Source of the DNA: Ensifer aridi
GTDB lineage: Bacteria; Pseudomonadota; Alphaproteobacteria; Rhizobiales; Rhizobiaceae
DNA length: 64,000 bases
Assembly: GCF_002078505.1 (NCBI RefSeq)
Contig: NZ_LUAV01000004.1
Span: forward strand, 450,567-514,566
Reading direction: 5' to 3'
Shown piece by piece: positions 1 to 8,112 of this stretch. Position 1 is the stretch's first letter; each line of letters opens with the position of its first letter. The position numbers and the translations under genes are program-made. A model generated the notes under the pieces. It worked only from the letters and a program-made list of their open reading frames with translations, was not told the origin of the DNA and did not search any database.

Positions 1-1
1 C

Positions 2-193
2 GTGCGTTTTTTGGTCGATGGTGCCGAACCGCCCGAGGTCTCCGGCTACGAACGGGTCGTCTTCATGTTCGATGGCTATGATCAGCAGCAACTCGAAGCG
101 GCACGCGGCCACTGGAAGCGGCTCAAGGGTGAGGGGCACACGCTCACCTATTGGCAACAGAACCGGGACGGTCGCTGGGAGAAGAAGGCCTGA
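2..193 (+). CDS. holC: DNA polymerase III chi subunit, C-terminal part
   Basis: This is the C-terminal 63 residues of a protein whose start lies before the window. The stretch around VVFMFDG followed by ARGHWKRLKGEGHTLTYW and a basic tail matches the end of HolC, the chi subunit of the DNA polymerase III clamp loader, which links the replisome to single-strand DNA-binding protein. The DGYD/ARxxWKxLK pattern is typical of the family. A strong hairpin follows the stop. Identification rests on a short fragment, so it is good but not certain. Confidence 0.8.
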   Translation: MRFLVDGAEPPEVSGYERVVFMFDGYDQQQLEAARGHWKRLKGEGHTLTYWQQNRDGRWEKKA

Positions 194-207
194 CAGCTCT
201 TCGAAAG

Positions 208-243
208 GGAGAAGGCCCACGGCTTTAGCCGCCGGCCTTCTCC
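208..243. terminator. Hairpin between convergent holC and oxidoreductase genes
   Basis: Perfect 10-bp arms (208-217 and 234-243, GGAGAAGGCC / GGCCTTCTCC) enclose a small inner GGC/GCC stem. It lies 14 bases after the holC stop and 18 bases from the stop of the facing gene, so it probably ends transcription from both sides. There is no clear T-tract. Confidence 0.6.
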
Positions 244-261
244 TGAAAGGCAGCGAAACGC

Positions 262-1188
262 TCAGTCGTGGAATGCTTCCACGAACTTGCGGCGGCCGAG
301 CATGAAGGCGTCCGCAACATGCCGGAGCGGCGCGAGGTCGACATCCGATCTGCCGGCCCTGATGATCTCGGCGAAACGGCGATAGAGCATCGGATACTCC
401 TGCTCCGGCTCCTCGTGCACGATCTTGCCGTCCACGGCAAGTTTCGCGCCGCCTTCGGAGAGAACCATCTCCACGGCATCGGTCTCCGCGATGATGTCCC
501 AGCTCTGCTTGCCGGTCTGGCGCCAGTCGAACTCGGCGGAAACGCTAAGCTTATGGGCATCGCTGAAGGCGATGGTGGCGGCAATCGGGGCGTCGCGGTT
601 CTCGGGGAATTCCAGCGTCGCGGAGGTGATGAAGATCGGGCGGGGCAGGATATGCGTGACGATCGAAAGGGCATTAATGCCCGGATCAAAGACGCCGAGC
701 CCGCCGGCCGCCCAGATCCATTCCTGATTCGGATGCCAATGGCGGACATCCTCCTTCCAGATGATCTTGGCGCTGCGGATCGTCGTCGACGCGAGAAAGC
801 TCTTGGCGGCTTCGACCGCCGGTGCATAGCGGGAATGCCAGCTCGCAAACAGCGAAAGGCCCTTTGCCGCCGCCAGGGTCTCGAGGTCGGCGACCTCGCT
901 CAAGGTCGCCCCCGGCGGTTTTTCGAGAAAGACGTGCTTGCCTGCGTCGAGTGCGGCGCGGGCGGCCTCGTAACGGTACTGCGGCGGCATACAGAGCGAA
1001 ACCGCGTCGATAGCTGGAACCGCGTCGAGCATGGCGTCGATAGACTTGAAGTTATCGATGCCCTCGATGGTTCCGTGGCGGCTCGCCGCCGCGATCAGTT
1101 GGTAGTCGGCATTCTTAGCAAGCGCGGGCAGGTGCTGATCGCGCACGATCTTGCCGACGCCGACAATGGCAATTCGAATGGGGGCCAT
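262..1188 (-). CDS. Gfo/Idh/MocA oxidoreductase, aldose 1-dehydrogenase-like
   Basis: A 308-residue NAD(P)-dependent sugar oxidoreductase. The N-terminus carries a Rossmann nucleotide-binding motif (GVGKIVRDQHLPA, residues 10-23), and EKPPG at residues 89-93 holds the lysine conserved in the Gfo/Idh/MocA family. The segments WHSRYAPAVE, WKEDVRHWHP and GGLGVFDPGINALSIV closely recall the Azospirillum L-arabinose 1-dehydrogenase and bacterial D-galactose 1-dehydrogenases, which oxidise the sugar to the lactone in the non-phosphorylating pathway. Substrate choice between arabinose and galactose is inference. No sugar transporter or lactonase lies next to it here, so it appears to be a stand-alone gene. 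Confidence 0.8.
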   Translation of the reverse strand: MAPIRIAIVGVGKIVRDQHLPALAKNADYQLIAAASRHGTIEGIDNFKSIDAMLDAVPAIDAVSLCMPPQYRYEAARAALDAGKHVFLEKPPGATLSEVADLETLAAAKGLSLFASWHSRYAPAVEAAKSFLASTTIRSAKIIWKEDVRHWHPNQEWIWAAGGLGVFDPGINALSIVTHILPRPIFITSATLEFPENRDAPIAATIAFSDAHKLSVSAEFDWRQTGKQSWDIIAETDAVEMVLSEGGAKLAVDGKIVHEEPEQEYPMLYRRFAEIIRAGRSDVDLAPLRHVADAFMLGRRKFVEAFHD

Positions 1189-1367
1189 GGTGCTTCGCTC
1201 TGATTAGTATGATTTATTCTCGACTCTTGTAGCAGATTGGGAACGGCGGGCAACCGGGTTCCAGTTGCGAAATTAAGCTGCCGCCTTGGGTGGACAAGAC
1301 GGGATGCGAATCTATGTTTCCGTCTTCACCGGTCCGGACCGCCCGAGGAGCATAGTCGAGGATTGCC

Positions 1368-2207
1368 ATGCCAGATATTCGTCACGCGACTCGGGCCGAG
1401 CTCGACACGATCATCGACTGGGCCGCGAAGGAAGGGTGGAACCCGGGTCTCGAGGACGCCAATGCATTCTGGGCCGCGGATCCGGAAGGCTATTGGGTCG
1501 CGACCGAGCATGATGTCCTGGCGGCCGCCATCTCCGTCGTACGCTATGGCAGCCAATACGCATTCCTCGGGCTCTATATCGCTGAACCGGCCTATCGCGG
1601 CAGGGGCATCGGCCTGGCGCTCTGGAAGCACGCGATTGCTCGTGCCGAGGGGCGAACCATCGGCCTCGACGGGGTGGTGGCACAGCAGGAGAACTACCGC
1701 AGGTCCGGCTTCGCCTGGTCGCACGCGAACATCCGCTATGCGGGAGTCGTCGATGTCGCCGAGCCGCCCGGGACGAACCTTATCGATGTCGCACCCGTCC
1801 ATGCTGCGGCTCTCATCGACTACGACCGCCGCTTCAATCCGGCGCGCCGCGATGCTTTTCTGCACGAATGGACAAAACAGTTGCAGACGCGGCGCAGCGT
1901 CGTGCTGCTGCGCGACGGCACGATCGTCGGCTACGGCACGATCCGGGCCTGCCGCGAGGGCTTCAAGATCGGTCCGCTCTTTGCCGATAACGAAACCGGG
2001 GCCGATCTGATTTTCCGCAAGGTTGCCGCCGGCACCAAGCGGGCGCTGATCCATCTCGACATCCCGGAGCCGAACGCCTCGGCGCGGGCGCTTTGCGCGC
2101 GGTACAACATGAAGCCGGTGTTCGAGACGGCGCGTATGTACCGCGGCCCGGTGCCGGACCTGCCGCTCGCAAGGATTTACGGCATCACGACATTCGAGCT
2201 CGGCTGA
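1368..2207 (+). CDS. GNAT N-acetyltransferase with C-terminal second domain
   Basis: A 279-residue cytoplasmic acetyltransferase. Residues about 1-130 form a GNAT fold: after a beta strand (YIAEPAYRG) comes the acetyl-CoA pyrophosphate-binding loop RGRGIG at about residues 75-80, then LALWKHAIARAEG. The second half (about 145-275) looks like the extra acetyltransferase-like domain seen in two-domain GNAT proteins, ending with ARALCARYNMKPVFETARMYRG. The start ATG has a GAGG ribosome-binding site six bases upstream. Substrate is unknown; free amine-containing metabolites are the usual targets of this architecture. It is convergent with the downstream ABC-F gene across a repeat element. Confidence 0.8.
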   Translation: MPDIRHATRAELDTIIDWAAKEGWNPGLEDANAFWAADPEGYWVATEHDVLAAAISVVRYGSQYAFLGLYIAEPAYRGRGIGLALWKHAIARAEGRTIGLDGVVAQQENYRRSGFAWSHANIRYAGVVDVAEPPGTNLIDVAPVHAAALIDYDRRFNPARRDAFLHEWTKQLQTRRSVVLLRDGTIVGYGTIRACREGFKIGPLFADNETGADLIFRKVAAGTKRALIHLDIPEPNASARALCARYNMKPVFETARMYRGPVPDLPLARIYGITTFELG

Positions 2208-2239
2208 CCAGCGCGGGAGAAGGAAAGGTGTAGACGGAT

Positions 2240-2391
2240 TTCTGACCGCATCCCGCGCAAACTTATCAGAAACGATCATGGTCATGATCTTAGGTCGATC
2301 CGACCTAAGATCATCGTGGTCTAACTCTTTGAAACTCCGCAGTTCCGGACGGAAAACCGTTACACACTTTTCCTGGAATTGCTCTAAAGTC
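2240..2391. repeat. Rhizobial intergenic mosaic element with 31-bp palindrome
   Basis: The gap between two convergent genes contains a perfect inverted repeat with 14-bp arms (2284-2297, ATGATCTTAGGTCG, and 2301-2314) and a 3-base loop. It is followed by a stretch containing CGGACGGAAAACCG and TTTTCCTGGAATTGCTCT, which I recognise as part of widespread intergenic mosaic repeats of Sinorhizobium and relatives. A second palindrome of the same family lies at 51311-51335. It could also work as a bidirectional terminator. Exact element boundaries are not known to me. Confidence 0.65.
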
Positions 2392-4281
2392 TTAACCCGT
2401 CATCGCTTCCTCGTATTCGGCCGACAGCTCGAGCCAACGCTCTTCCGCCTCGGCGAGCTTCGCCGCTGCATCGGCCCGCTCCTTTGCGCGCTGTGCCGCC
2501 TTTGCCGGCGCCTTTTCATAGAGGGCGGGGTCGGCAAGCTCCGCATCGAGCGCTCGAATCAGTTTCTCCAGTTTTCCCGTCAAGGACTCGATCTCGTTGA
2601 TCTTTTTCCTGAGCGGCGCGAGCGACGCGCGCCTGTCGGCATTGGCCCGACGCTGGTCGGCCTTCGACAGAGCCTCGTCCGCTCCGTTGATTCTCGGCCT
2701 TTCGTCCTTCGGTTTCGGGCCGCCGACGATAAGGCTGCGATAATCGTCTAGGTCGCCGTCATAGCTCGTGACCGTTCCGTCGTTTACCAGCCAAAGCCGG
2801 TCGGCGGTCGCTTCGATCAGGTGCCGATCGTGCGAAATGAGGATGACCGCGCCGGAATAGTCGTTGAGGGCTGCGATCAGCGCGTTGCGGCTGTCGATGT
2901 CGAGATGGTTGGTCGGTTCGTCGAGAATCAGCAGGTTAGGGGCATCGAAGGCTGCAAGCCCCATCAGGAGTCGTGCTTTTTCGCCGCCGGAGAGGTCTTT
3001 GGCGGCGGTGTCCATCTTCTCCGTGGCAAGCCCCATCTGCGCGACGCGCGAGCGCACCCTCGCCTCCGGAGCGTCCGGCATCCGGCGGCGCACGTGCTCG
3101 ACGGCGCTCTGTGTCGGAATGAGATCGTCCAGTTGGTGCTGGGCGAAGAAACCGATCTTCAGGGCCGGGGCGATTCGCACTTCGCCTGCTTCGGCCGTAA
3201 GGCGGCCTGAGATGAACTTCGCGAAGGTCGACTTGCCGTTGCCGTTGGAGCCGAGCAGCGCGATGCGGTCGTCCGCGTCGATGCGGAGATTGAGCCTCTT
3301 CAGGATCGGCTTTCCCGGGTCGTAGCCGACCGCGCCGCCCTGGATCGCCACGATGGGCGAGGCGATCTGCTTTTCCGGGTCCGGAAAGGTGAAGCCTTGG
3401 ACGTGCTCCTCGATCACCGCCGCGACGGTGCCCATGCGTTCTAACGCCTTGATGCGACTTTGCGCCTGGCGAGCCTTGGACGCCTTTGCCTTGAACCGGT
3501 CGATGAAGCTCTGCAGGTGCTTGCGCGCCGCTTCATTCTTGGCGCGTGCCTTCATCTGCAATTCGTCAGCTTCAGCTTTCTGCCGCTCGAACTGATCGTA
3601 GGAGCCGCGGTAGAAATTGAGCTTCTTCTGGTCGAGGTGAACGATCGCGTTCACCGCGGTGTTCAGAAGATCGCGGTCGTGGCTGATGATGATGACCGTG
3701 TGCGGATAACGGCGGATATACTCCTCGAGCCAGAGGGTGCCCTCGAGGTCGAGGTAGTTGGTCGGCTCGTCGAGGAGCAACAGGTCGGGCTCGGAAAACA
3801 GGACGGCCGCGAGCGCCACGCGCATGCGCCAGCCGCCGGAAAAGGACGAGGCGGGGCGCTTCTGCGCCTCGTGGTCGAAGCCGAGGCCGGCGAGAATGCT
3901 TGCCGCGCGGGCTTCTGCCGAGTGGGCGCCGATATCGGCGAGCCGCGTCTGGATTTCCGCTATCCGGTGCGGGTCGGTTGCGGTTTCCGCCTCGGCGATG
4001 AGCGCTGAGCGTTCCTTGTCGGCCTTGAGCACGATATCTATCAGCGGTTCGTCCGTGCCCGGGGCCTCCTGCGCCACCTGGCCGATCCGCGCGTTCTTGG
4101 GCAGGGAAACGCTCCCTGACTCCGCAGCCAGATCACCGGTAATGACCCGGAAGAGCGTCGATTTGCCGGCGCCATTGCGCCCGACGAGGCCCGCCTTCGT
4201 ACCCGCCGGAAGCGTCACGGAAGCGTTTTCGATGAGCAGACGGCCCGCGACGCGGGCGGAGAGACCGGTGATCTGGATCAT
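2392..4281 (-). CDS. ABC-F family ATPase (YheS/Uup-like)
   Basis: A 629-residue soluble protein with two ABC ATPase cassettes and no membrane segments, so a member of the ABC-F group that acts on ribosomes or translation rather than transport. Walker A motifs are GRNGAGKST (near residue 34) and GSNGNGKST (mid-protein). Signature motifs are FSGGWRMR and LSGGEKARL, and Walker B motifs are LLLDEPTNYLD and LILDEPTNHLD. A charged linker rich in KARAKNEAARK separates the cassettes, and a C-terminal coiled coil (LRKKINEIESLTGKLEKL) follows. I chose the ATG at 4281 because the cassette begins directly with MIQITGLSARV; an in-frame start 12 codons upstream is possible. It appears monocistronic. Confidence 0.88.
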   Translation of the reverse strand: MIQITGLSARVAGRLLIENASVTLPAGTKAGLVGRNGAGKSTLFRVITGDLAAESGSVSLPKNARIGQVAQEAPGTDEPLIDIVLKADKERSALIAEAETATDPHRIAEIQTRLADIGAHSAEARAASILAGLGFDHEAQKRPASSFSGGWRMRVALAAVLFSEPDLLLLDEPTNYLDLEGTLWLEEYIRRYPHTVIIISHDRDLLNTAVNAIVHLDQKKLNFYRGSYDQFERQKAEADELQMKARAKNEAARKHLQSFIDRFKAKASKARQAQSRIKALERMGTVAAVIEEHVQGFTFPDPEKQIASPIVAIQGGAVGYDPGKPILKRLNLRIDADDRIALLGSNGNGKSTFAKFISGRLTAEAGEVRIAPALKIGFFAQHQLDDLIPTQSAVEHVRRRMPDAPEARVRSRVAQMGLATEKMDTAAKDLSGGEKARLLMGLAAFDAPNLLILDEPTNHLDIDSRNALIAALNDYSGAVILISHDRHLIEATADRLWLVNDGTVTSYDGDLDDYRSLIVGGPKPKDERPRINGADEALSKADQRRANADRRASLAPLRKKINEIESLTGKLEKLIRALDAELADPALYEKAPAKAAQRAKERADAAAKLAEAEERWLELSAEYEEAMTG

Positions 4282-4604
4282 GTCCGGCCTTTTGCCCGGA
4301 CTTTCCGGGGAAGGCAAGAGGTTCGCTAGGCCCTCCCGTCTCCCGCGGCGGTAAGCACGCGGCGGGCGATTTCAAGGGGTGATTGTTATGGATTCATGGA
4401 AAACGTGTTCCGATAATCAATACTTCTAAACCTCATGATGAGGCACCACATGTTTCGTCGGAGAGCGCGGAATGGCTCTTCTGACCCCTTGATCGGATCG
4501 GGCGCCCATCGGCCAGGCCACCGCGTCTCGATTGAAAAGTTCCGGTCACAGGTGGTCTCGACGAAACCCTCGTTCAAACGAACGACCGATCAGGAGTGAT
4601 GATC
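4282..4604. other. Intergenic region upstream of the small secreted protein genes
   Basis: About 320 bases between the divergent ABC-F gene and the first small secreted gene. It is comparatively AT-rich near 4390-4440, consistent with promoters in one or both directions, but I see no convincing promoter box, operator or RNA gene. Confidence 0.4.
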
Positions 4605-4880
4605 ATGAGGAACGCAATCCACACCGCTCTCGCCGCTACTCTTGTGGCCACTGCCGTTCTCGGCGGCGCATCCGCTGCCTTCGCTGGCGGCAGCTACTAC
4701 GAGGGCGTCAGCGACAAGCCGCTCTACACCGAGCGCGCTCCGAAGGCAGCCAACGAGACCGCCGTTCGTCGCGAAAATGGCTCCATCGACCGCACACCCA
4801 CCGGTTCGGTAGGCTATTCCTCGCAGCCCAAGCTGATCTCCGGCGGTGAGGGCGAGTATTACCCGGGCCTGACCCGCTAA
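4605..4880 (+). CDS. Small secreted protein, tandem copy 1
   Basis: A 91-residue protein I cannot assign to a named family. The start is fixed by AGGAG (4592-4596) eight bases before ATG 4605. A hydrophobic signal peptide (ALAATLVATAVLGGASAAFA) ends in an AFA-G type cleavage site, so the mature protein of about 68 residues should be periplasmic or exported. The mature N-terminus GGSYYEGVS is shared almost exactly with the next gene, and PLYT follows. There is no cysteine and no membrane anchor. The pair lies on one strand 71 bases apart and may be co-transcribed. Function unknown. Confidence 0.75.
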   Translation: MRNAIHTALAATLVATAVLGGASAAFAGGSYYEGVSDKPLYTERAPKAANETAVRRENGSIDRTPTGSVGYSSQPKLISGGEGEYYPGLTR

Positions 4881-4951
4881 CGGCCGCGCCCAAAGGAAAC
4901 ATTCACGGGGCGCGCAAGTCCCGTGAGCATATTTCAGCAGGGAACAATTGC

Positions 4952-5236
4952 ATGAAAAAGTCCATCGCAGTCCTTCTCGTTGTGACTGCCTTTGTGGGCG
5001 GCGCCTCGACCGCCAATGCCGGCGGCAGCTATTATGAGGGTGTCAGCTCCACGCCGCTCTTCACCGGGCGAGCCGCCGCTTCCGCCGGAACCGGGGTTTC
5101 GGCCGGCACGGCCGATCGCGGCGATTACTACGCCGGTGTCGACAACAAGTCCGTCGATGCGACGGCGACCGGCGCAATCGCCGGTGGAAGCACGGCGGTG
5201 AAGCTCCTCGGCGGAAGCACTGAGGAAGACCGCTAA
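4952..5236 (+). CDS. Small secreted protein, tandem copy 2
   Basis: A 94-residue paralogue of the preceding gene. It has a signal peptide (KKSIAVLLVVTAFVGGASTANA) and a mature start of GGSYYEGVSSTPLFTG, the same GGSYYEGVS-x2-PL-x-T block as copy 1. A partial internal repeat, DYYAGVDNKS, echoes the first block, so the motif YYxGV occurs twice. The middle and C-terminus have diverged from copy 1, which suggests an old duplication. AGCAGGGA upstream serves as the ribosome-binding site. A rho-independent terminator follows. Function unknown. Confidence 0.75.
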   Translation: MKKSIAVLLVVTAFVGGASTANAGGSYYEGVSSTPLFTGRAAASAGTGVSAGTADRGDYYAGVDNKSVDATATGAIAGGSTAVKLLGGSTEEDR

Positions 5237-5305
5237 AGGCGAGGCGAGCGGGCGTGCTCCTCCCACACGTCCCGCTCGGCCCGCTCGACCCTCAATGTCG
5301 GAACG

Positions 5306-5337
5306 GCCCGGTCCCGATTGTCGGGGCCGGGCTTTTC
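5306..5337 (+). terminator. Rho-independent terminator after small secreted protein pair
   Basis: A GC-rich stem (5306-5315 pairing with 5323-5332, one G-T wobble) with a 7-base loop, followed by TTTT. It lies about 70 bases after the stop of the second small gene. Confidence 0.75.
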
Positions 5338-5413
5338 AGTTCCATCCGACCAAATGCTGCCAATTGCCGCATCGGCATAATGGAGAGATCGCTGCTTTAG
5401 CTTCGCATTGATA

Positions 5414-5440
5414 CTTGACGACAATAGTCAGCAATAATAT
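5414..5440 (+). promoter_or_regulatory. Possible sigma-70-type promoter of the fusion protein gene
   Basis: CTTGAC at 5414-5419 matches the rhizobial -35 consensus, and TAATAT at 5435-5440 resembles a -10 box. The spacer is only about 15 bases, shorter than the usual 17, so this is tentative. The element sits 15 bases before the first ATG of the downstream gene. Confidence 0.3.
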
Positions 5441-5454
5441 GCCGCCTCGCTAAA

Positions 5455-8112
5455 ATGGAGGTGGCTTTGGGCGCTGGCGATTATTCGATGTCCCCGTTGT
5501 GTGTTGCAAGTCTCGCCGCGCGGGGCGATCGACCGGCGCTCCTCTATCCGGGCGGGCGAACGGTGAGCTACCGGGAGCTTGCCGGGCGCGTCGCTCGCCA
5601 GGCTTCGCAATGGCGCGGCGCGCGCAGCCTGGTAATGCTGGAGGCGGAGCTTTCGGAGCATTCCATCGTTGCTTATCTTGCGGCGCGTGAAGCCGGGCAC
5701 GCCGTCGCCATGCAGGGACGGGCTTCCCTTGACAGGGACCGCGACGTCTTCAGGCCGGAACTTTGCTACCGCCGCTTCGATGGTCGCTGGCGGATGGAGC
5801 GATCGGAGGGGGACACGGTCGCTCCCCACCCGGATCTCGCAGTGCTGCTCTCGACGTCCGGCAGCACCGGGCACGGGAAAAGCGTGCGACTTTCCCGCAT
5901 GAACATTCAATCCAATGCATCGGCGATTGCCGAGTATCTCGGCCTGACGGCGGCGGATCGGAGTTGCCTTATCCTGCCGCTCCACTATTCCTATGGCCTT
6001 TCCGTGCTGAACGCCCACCTCTCGGTCGGTGCGAGCCTCTATATTCCCGGCGGCTCCATTCTCGATGAGGGCTTCCTCGACGGGCTTGCCGCAAGCGGCA
6101 GCACCAATATCTCGGGCGTTCCCTATTCTTACGACCTTCTCGAAAAGGTCGGCTTCCGCGAGCGGTATTTCCCCCATCTGCGCTTGATGACGGTTGCCGG
6201 CGGGCGCTTGTCGCCCGGCGCGGTCCGCCTCTACGATGAGCACCTCTCGGCACGCGGCGCTCGTTTTTTCGTGATGTACGGCCAGACCGAGGCCACGGCC
6301 CGAATGGCCTATATGCCGCCCGAGCGACTCCGAGGCAGGGAAGATCGGATCGGCCTCGCCATACCGGGCGGCAGCCTGACGATCGAGGATGAGGACGGGC
6401 GGCCGGTCACCGGGCCGGATCAGGCCGGCGAGCTTGTCTATCGCGGCCCTAATGTGATGATGGGCTACGCCTCCTCGCGCGCCGACCTCGCGCGCGGCGC
6501 CGAGCTTTCGGAACTCAGAACCGGCGATCTTGCCATGAGGGACGCGGATGGTTTCTTCCGCATCGTCGGGCGGAGAAAGCGCATATCGAAGATCGCGGGG
6601 CTTCGCATCGGGCACGATAGCCTGGAAGCGGCGCTCGAACGGCAGGGCATCGCCGCCGCCGTCGTCGGCAATGACGCCGAGATTCATGCCTACTATTCCG
6701 GTCAAAGCGAAGCCGAAGAGGTCCGTCGGCTTTTGGTCGAGGCAAGTGGACTGACATTGCTGCAGGTCAGGGCGTCTCGCGTCGACGCCCTGCCGCGCCT
6801 GGAATCGGGCAAGATCGACTATCAGACGCTTCGCAATCGCGCGAATGGCAGACTTTCGGTAGCTGCCGAAAAGGACACCGTCGGGGCTCTTTTCAATCAG
6901 CTTTTCTACCCGAAAAAAGTTCGGCCGGAGGACAGTTTCCTGTCGCTCGGCGGCGATTCACTACGCTTCGTTCAGCTTTCGATCGGTCTTGAAAGGATAC
7001 TGGGAGAGGCGCCGGAGGCTTGGGAGAGGATGCCGGTCGCATCATTGGCGGCGTCCGGGCGGCGCGAGAGCAGGTGCCGTCAGATCGGCACCGATCTCCT
7101 GATCCGGGCGCTGGCCATCCTGCTCGTCGTTCTGCACCACGAGACCTTGTGGCCCATCCCGGGCGGATCAGCGGCGATGGTCATTCTCGCCGGCTACGGG
7201 CTCGCCCGGTTCCAAAGCCATGTCCTGCTCTCGGGCGCGGTACTGAAGCTCCTGCGGCCGCTGGCGCAAATCCTCGTTCTCTATTACCTGATCGTGGCGG
7301 GCTACACGCTTGCCTGGGGCGAGGTGCCCTGGGCCTCCGTCTTCCTCGTCGGCAATTTCGGCTTCGCCGATCCCGAGCGCCACAGCATGGTGCCCTATCT
7401 CTACTGGTTTATCGAAGCCTATTGCCAGATGTTGCTCGTGTTCACGGTGCTCTTCGCAGTACCCTTCGTCAGGCGCGGGGCGGTGGCGAGGCCTTTTGCC
7501 ACTGGCATGGGGCTCTTCGCTGCGGCGTTCGCCACGCGAATGGCCTTTCCTCTCCTGGTGGACATCGGCAACCGCCAGATATTCACACTGCCGTGGATCT
7601 TCTACATGGCGGCCCTCGGCTGGTGCGCGGCATTGGCCGAAACATGGCGCGAGCGCTCAGCCGTGATGCTGGCGGGCACGGGCGTATTTCTTTTCCTCGG
7701 GCTCTATGAAGGCGTGTGGATCGGCACGAAAATCAAATATTTGCTGCAGATCGCCGTTCTCGCCGCGCTGCTTTTCCTGCCGCGTATTTCGGTGCCGCGA
7801 TGGAGTGCGCAGTTGATCCTGCCGCTCTCCGCCGCGGGTTTTCATATCTATATCCTGCACCGCTTCGTGCCGGAGCTCCTGCTCCCATCGCTGCAGCCGT
7901 TCCTCCCTCCGCTCGCCTTCGCCCTTTGCTCCATCGTCGGAGGCACGATGCTCGGGATCGCGGCCTGGTTGGCGCAGCGCCAGCTACTCAAATGGCTCGC
8001 CGAGGAGGGCAGCGCGATCGAATGGCGAAGCAGGCTTAAACACTGGCTTGCCTCAGATCGCCCACTTCTCGCCCTCGGTCCGCAGGAAGAAAACCAAGTC
8101 CAGCGTCAGTGA
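5455..8112 (+). CDS. Adenylation-carrier-acyltransferase 3 fusion protein
   Basis: An 885-residue three-part protein. Residues about 15-455 are an AMP-forming adenylation domain: TSGSTGHGK (about 133-141), YGQTEA (about 275), GDLAMRDADGFFRIVGRRKR (about 357-376) and SGKIDY with the expected catalytic lysine (about 451). Residues about 470-530 are a phosphopantetheine carrier domain with LGGDSL, the attachment serine near residue 502. Residues about 543-845 are a multi-pass membrane domain of acyltransferase-3 type: it opens with RALAILLVVLHHE and ends near HIYILHRFVPE. The logic is activate, load on the carrier arm, and hand over to a membrane acyltransferase. The substrate and acceptor are unknown. 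An alternative TTG start at 5467 sits five bases after GGAGG. The 3' end overlaps the facing DinB gene by 60 bp. Confidence 0.82.
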   Translation: MEVALGAGDYSMSPLCVASLAARGDRPALLYPGGRTVSYRELAGRVARQASQWRGARSLVMLEAELSEHSIVAYLAAREAGHAVAMQGRASLDRDRDVFRPELCYRRFDGRWRMERSEGDTVAPHPDLAVLLSTSGSTGHGKSVRLSRMNIQSNASAIAEYLGLTAADRSCLILPLHYSYGLSVLNAHLSVGASLYIPGGSILDEGFLDGLAASGSTNISGVPYSYDLLEKVGFRERYFPHLRLMTVAGGRLSPGAVRLYDEHLSARGARFFVMYGQTEATARMAYMPPERLRGREDRIGLAIPGGSLTIEDEDGRPVTGPDQAGELVYRGPNVMMGYASSRADLARGAELSELRTGDLAMRDADGFFRIVGRRKRISKIAGLRIGHDSLEAALERQGIAAAVVGNDAEIHAYYSGQSEAEEVRRLLVEASGLTLLQVRASRVDALPRLESGKIDYQTLRNRANGRLSVAAEKDTVGALFNQLFYPKKVRPEDSFLSLGGDSLRFVQLSIGLERILGEAPEAWERMPVASLAASGRRESRCRQIGTDLLIRALAILLVVLHHETLWPIPGGSAAMVILAGYGLARFQSHVLLSGAVLKLLRPLAQILVLYYLIVAGYTLAWGEVPWASVFLVGNFGFADPERHSMVPYLYWFIEAYCQMLLVFTVLFAVPFVRRGAVARPFATGMGLFAAAFATRMAFPLLVDIGNRQIFTLPWIFYMAALGWCAALAETWRERSAVMLAGTGVFLFLGLYEGVWIGTKIKYLLQIAVLAALLFLPRISVPRWSAQLILPLSAAGFHIYILHRFVPELLLPSLQPFLPPLAFALCSIVGGTMLGIAAWLAQRQLLKWLAEEGSAIEWRSRLKHWLASDRPLLALGPQEENQVQRQ

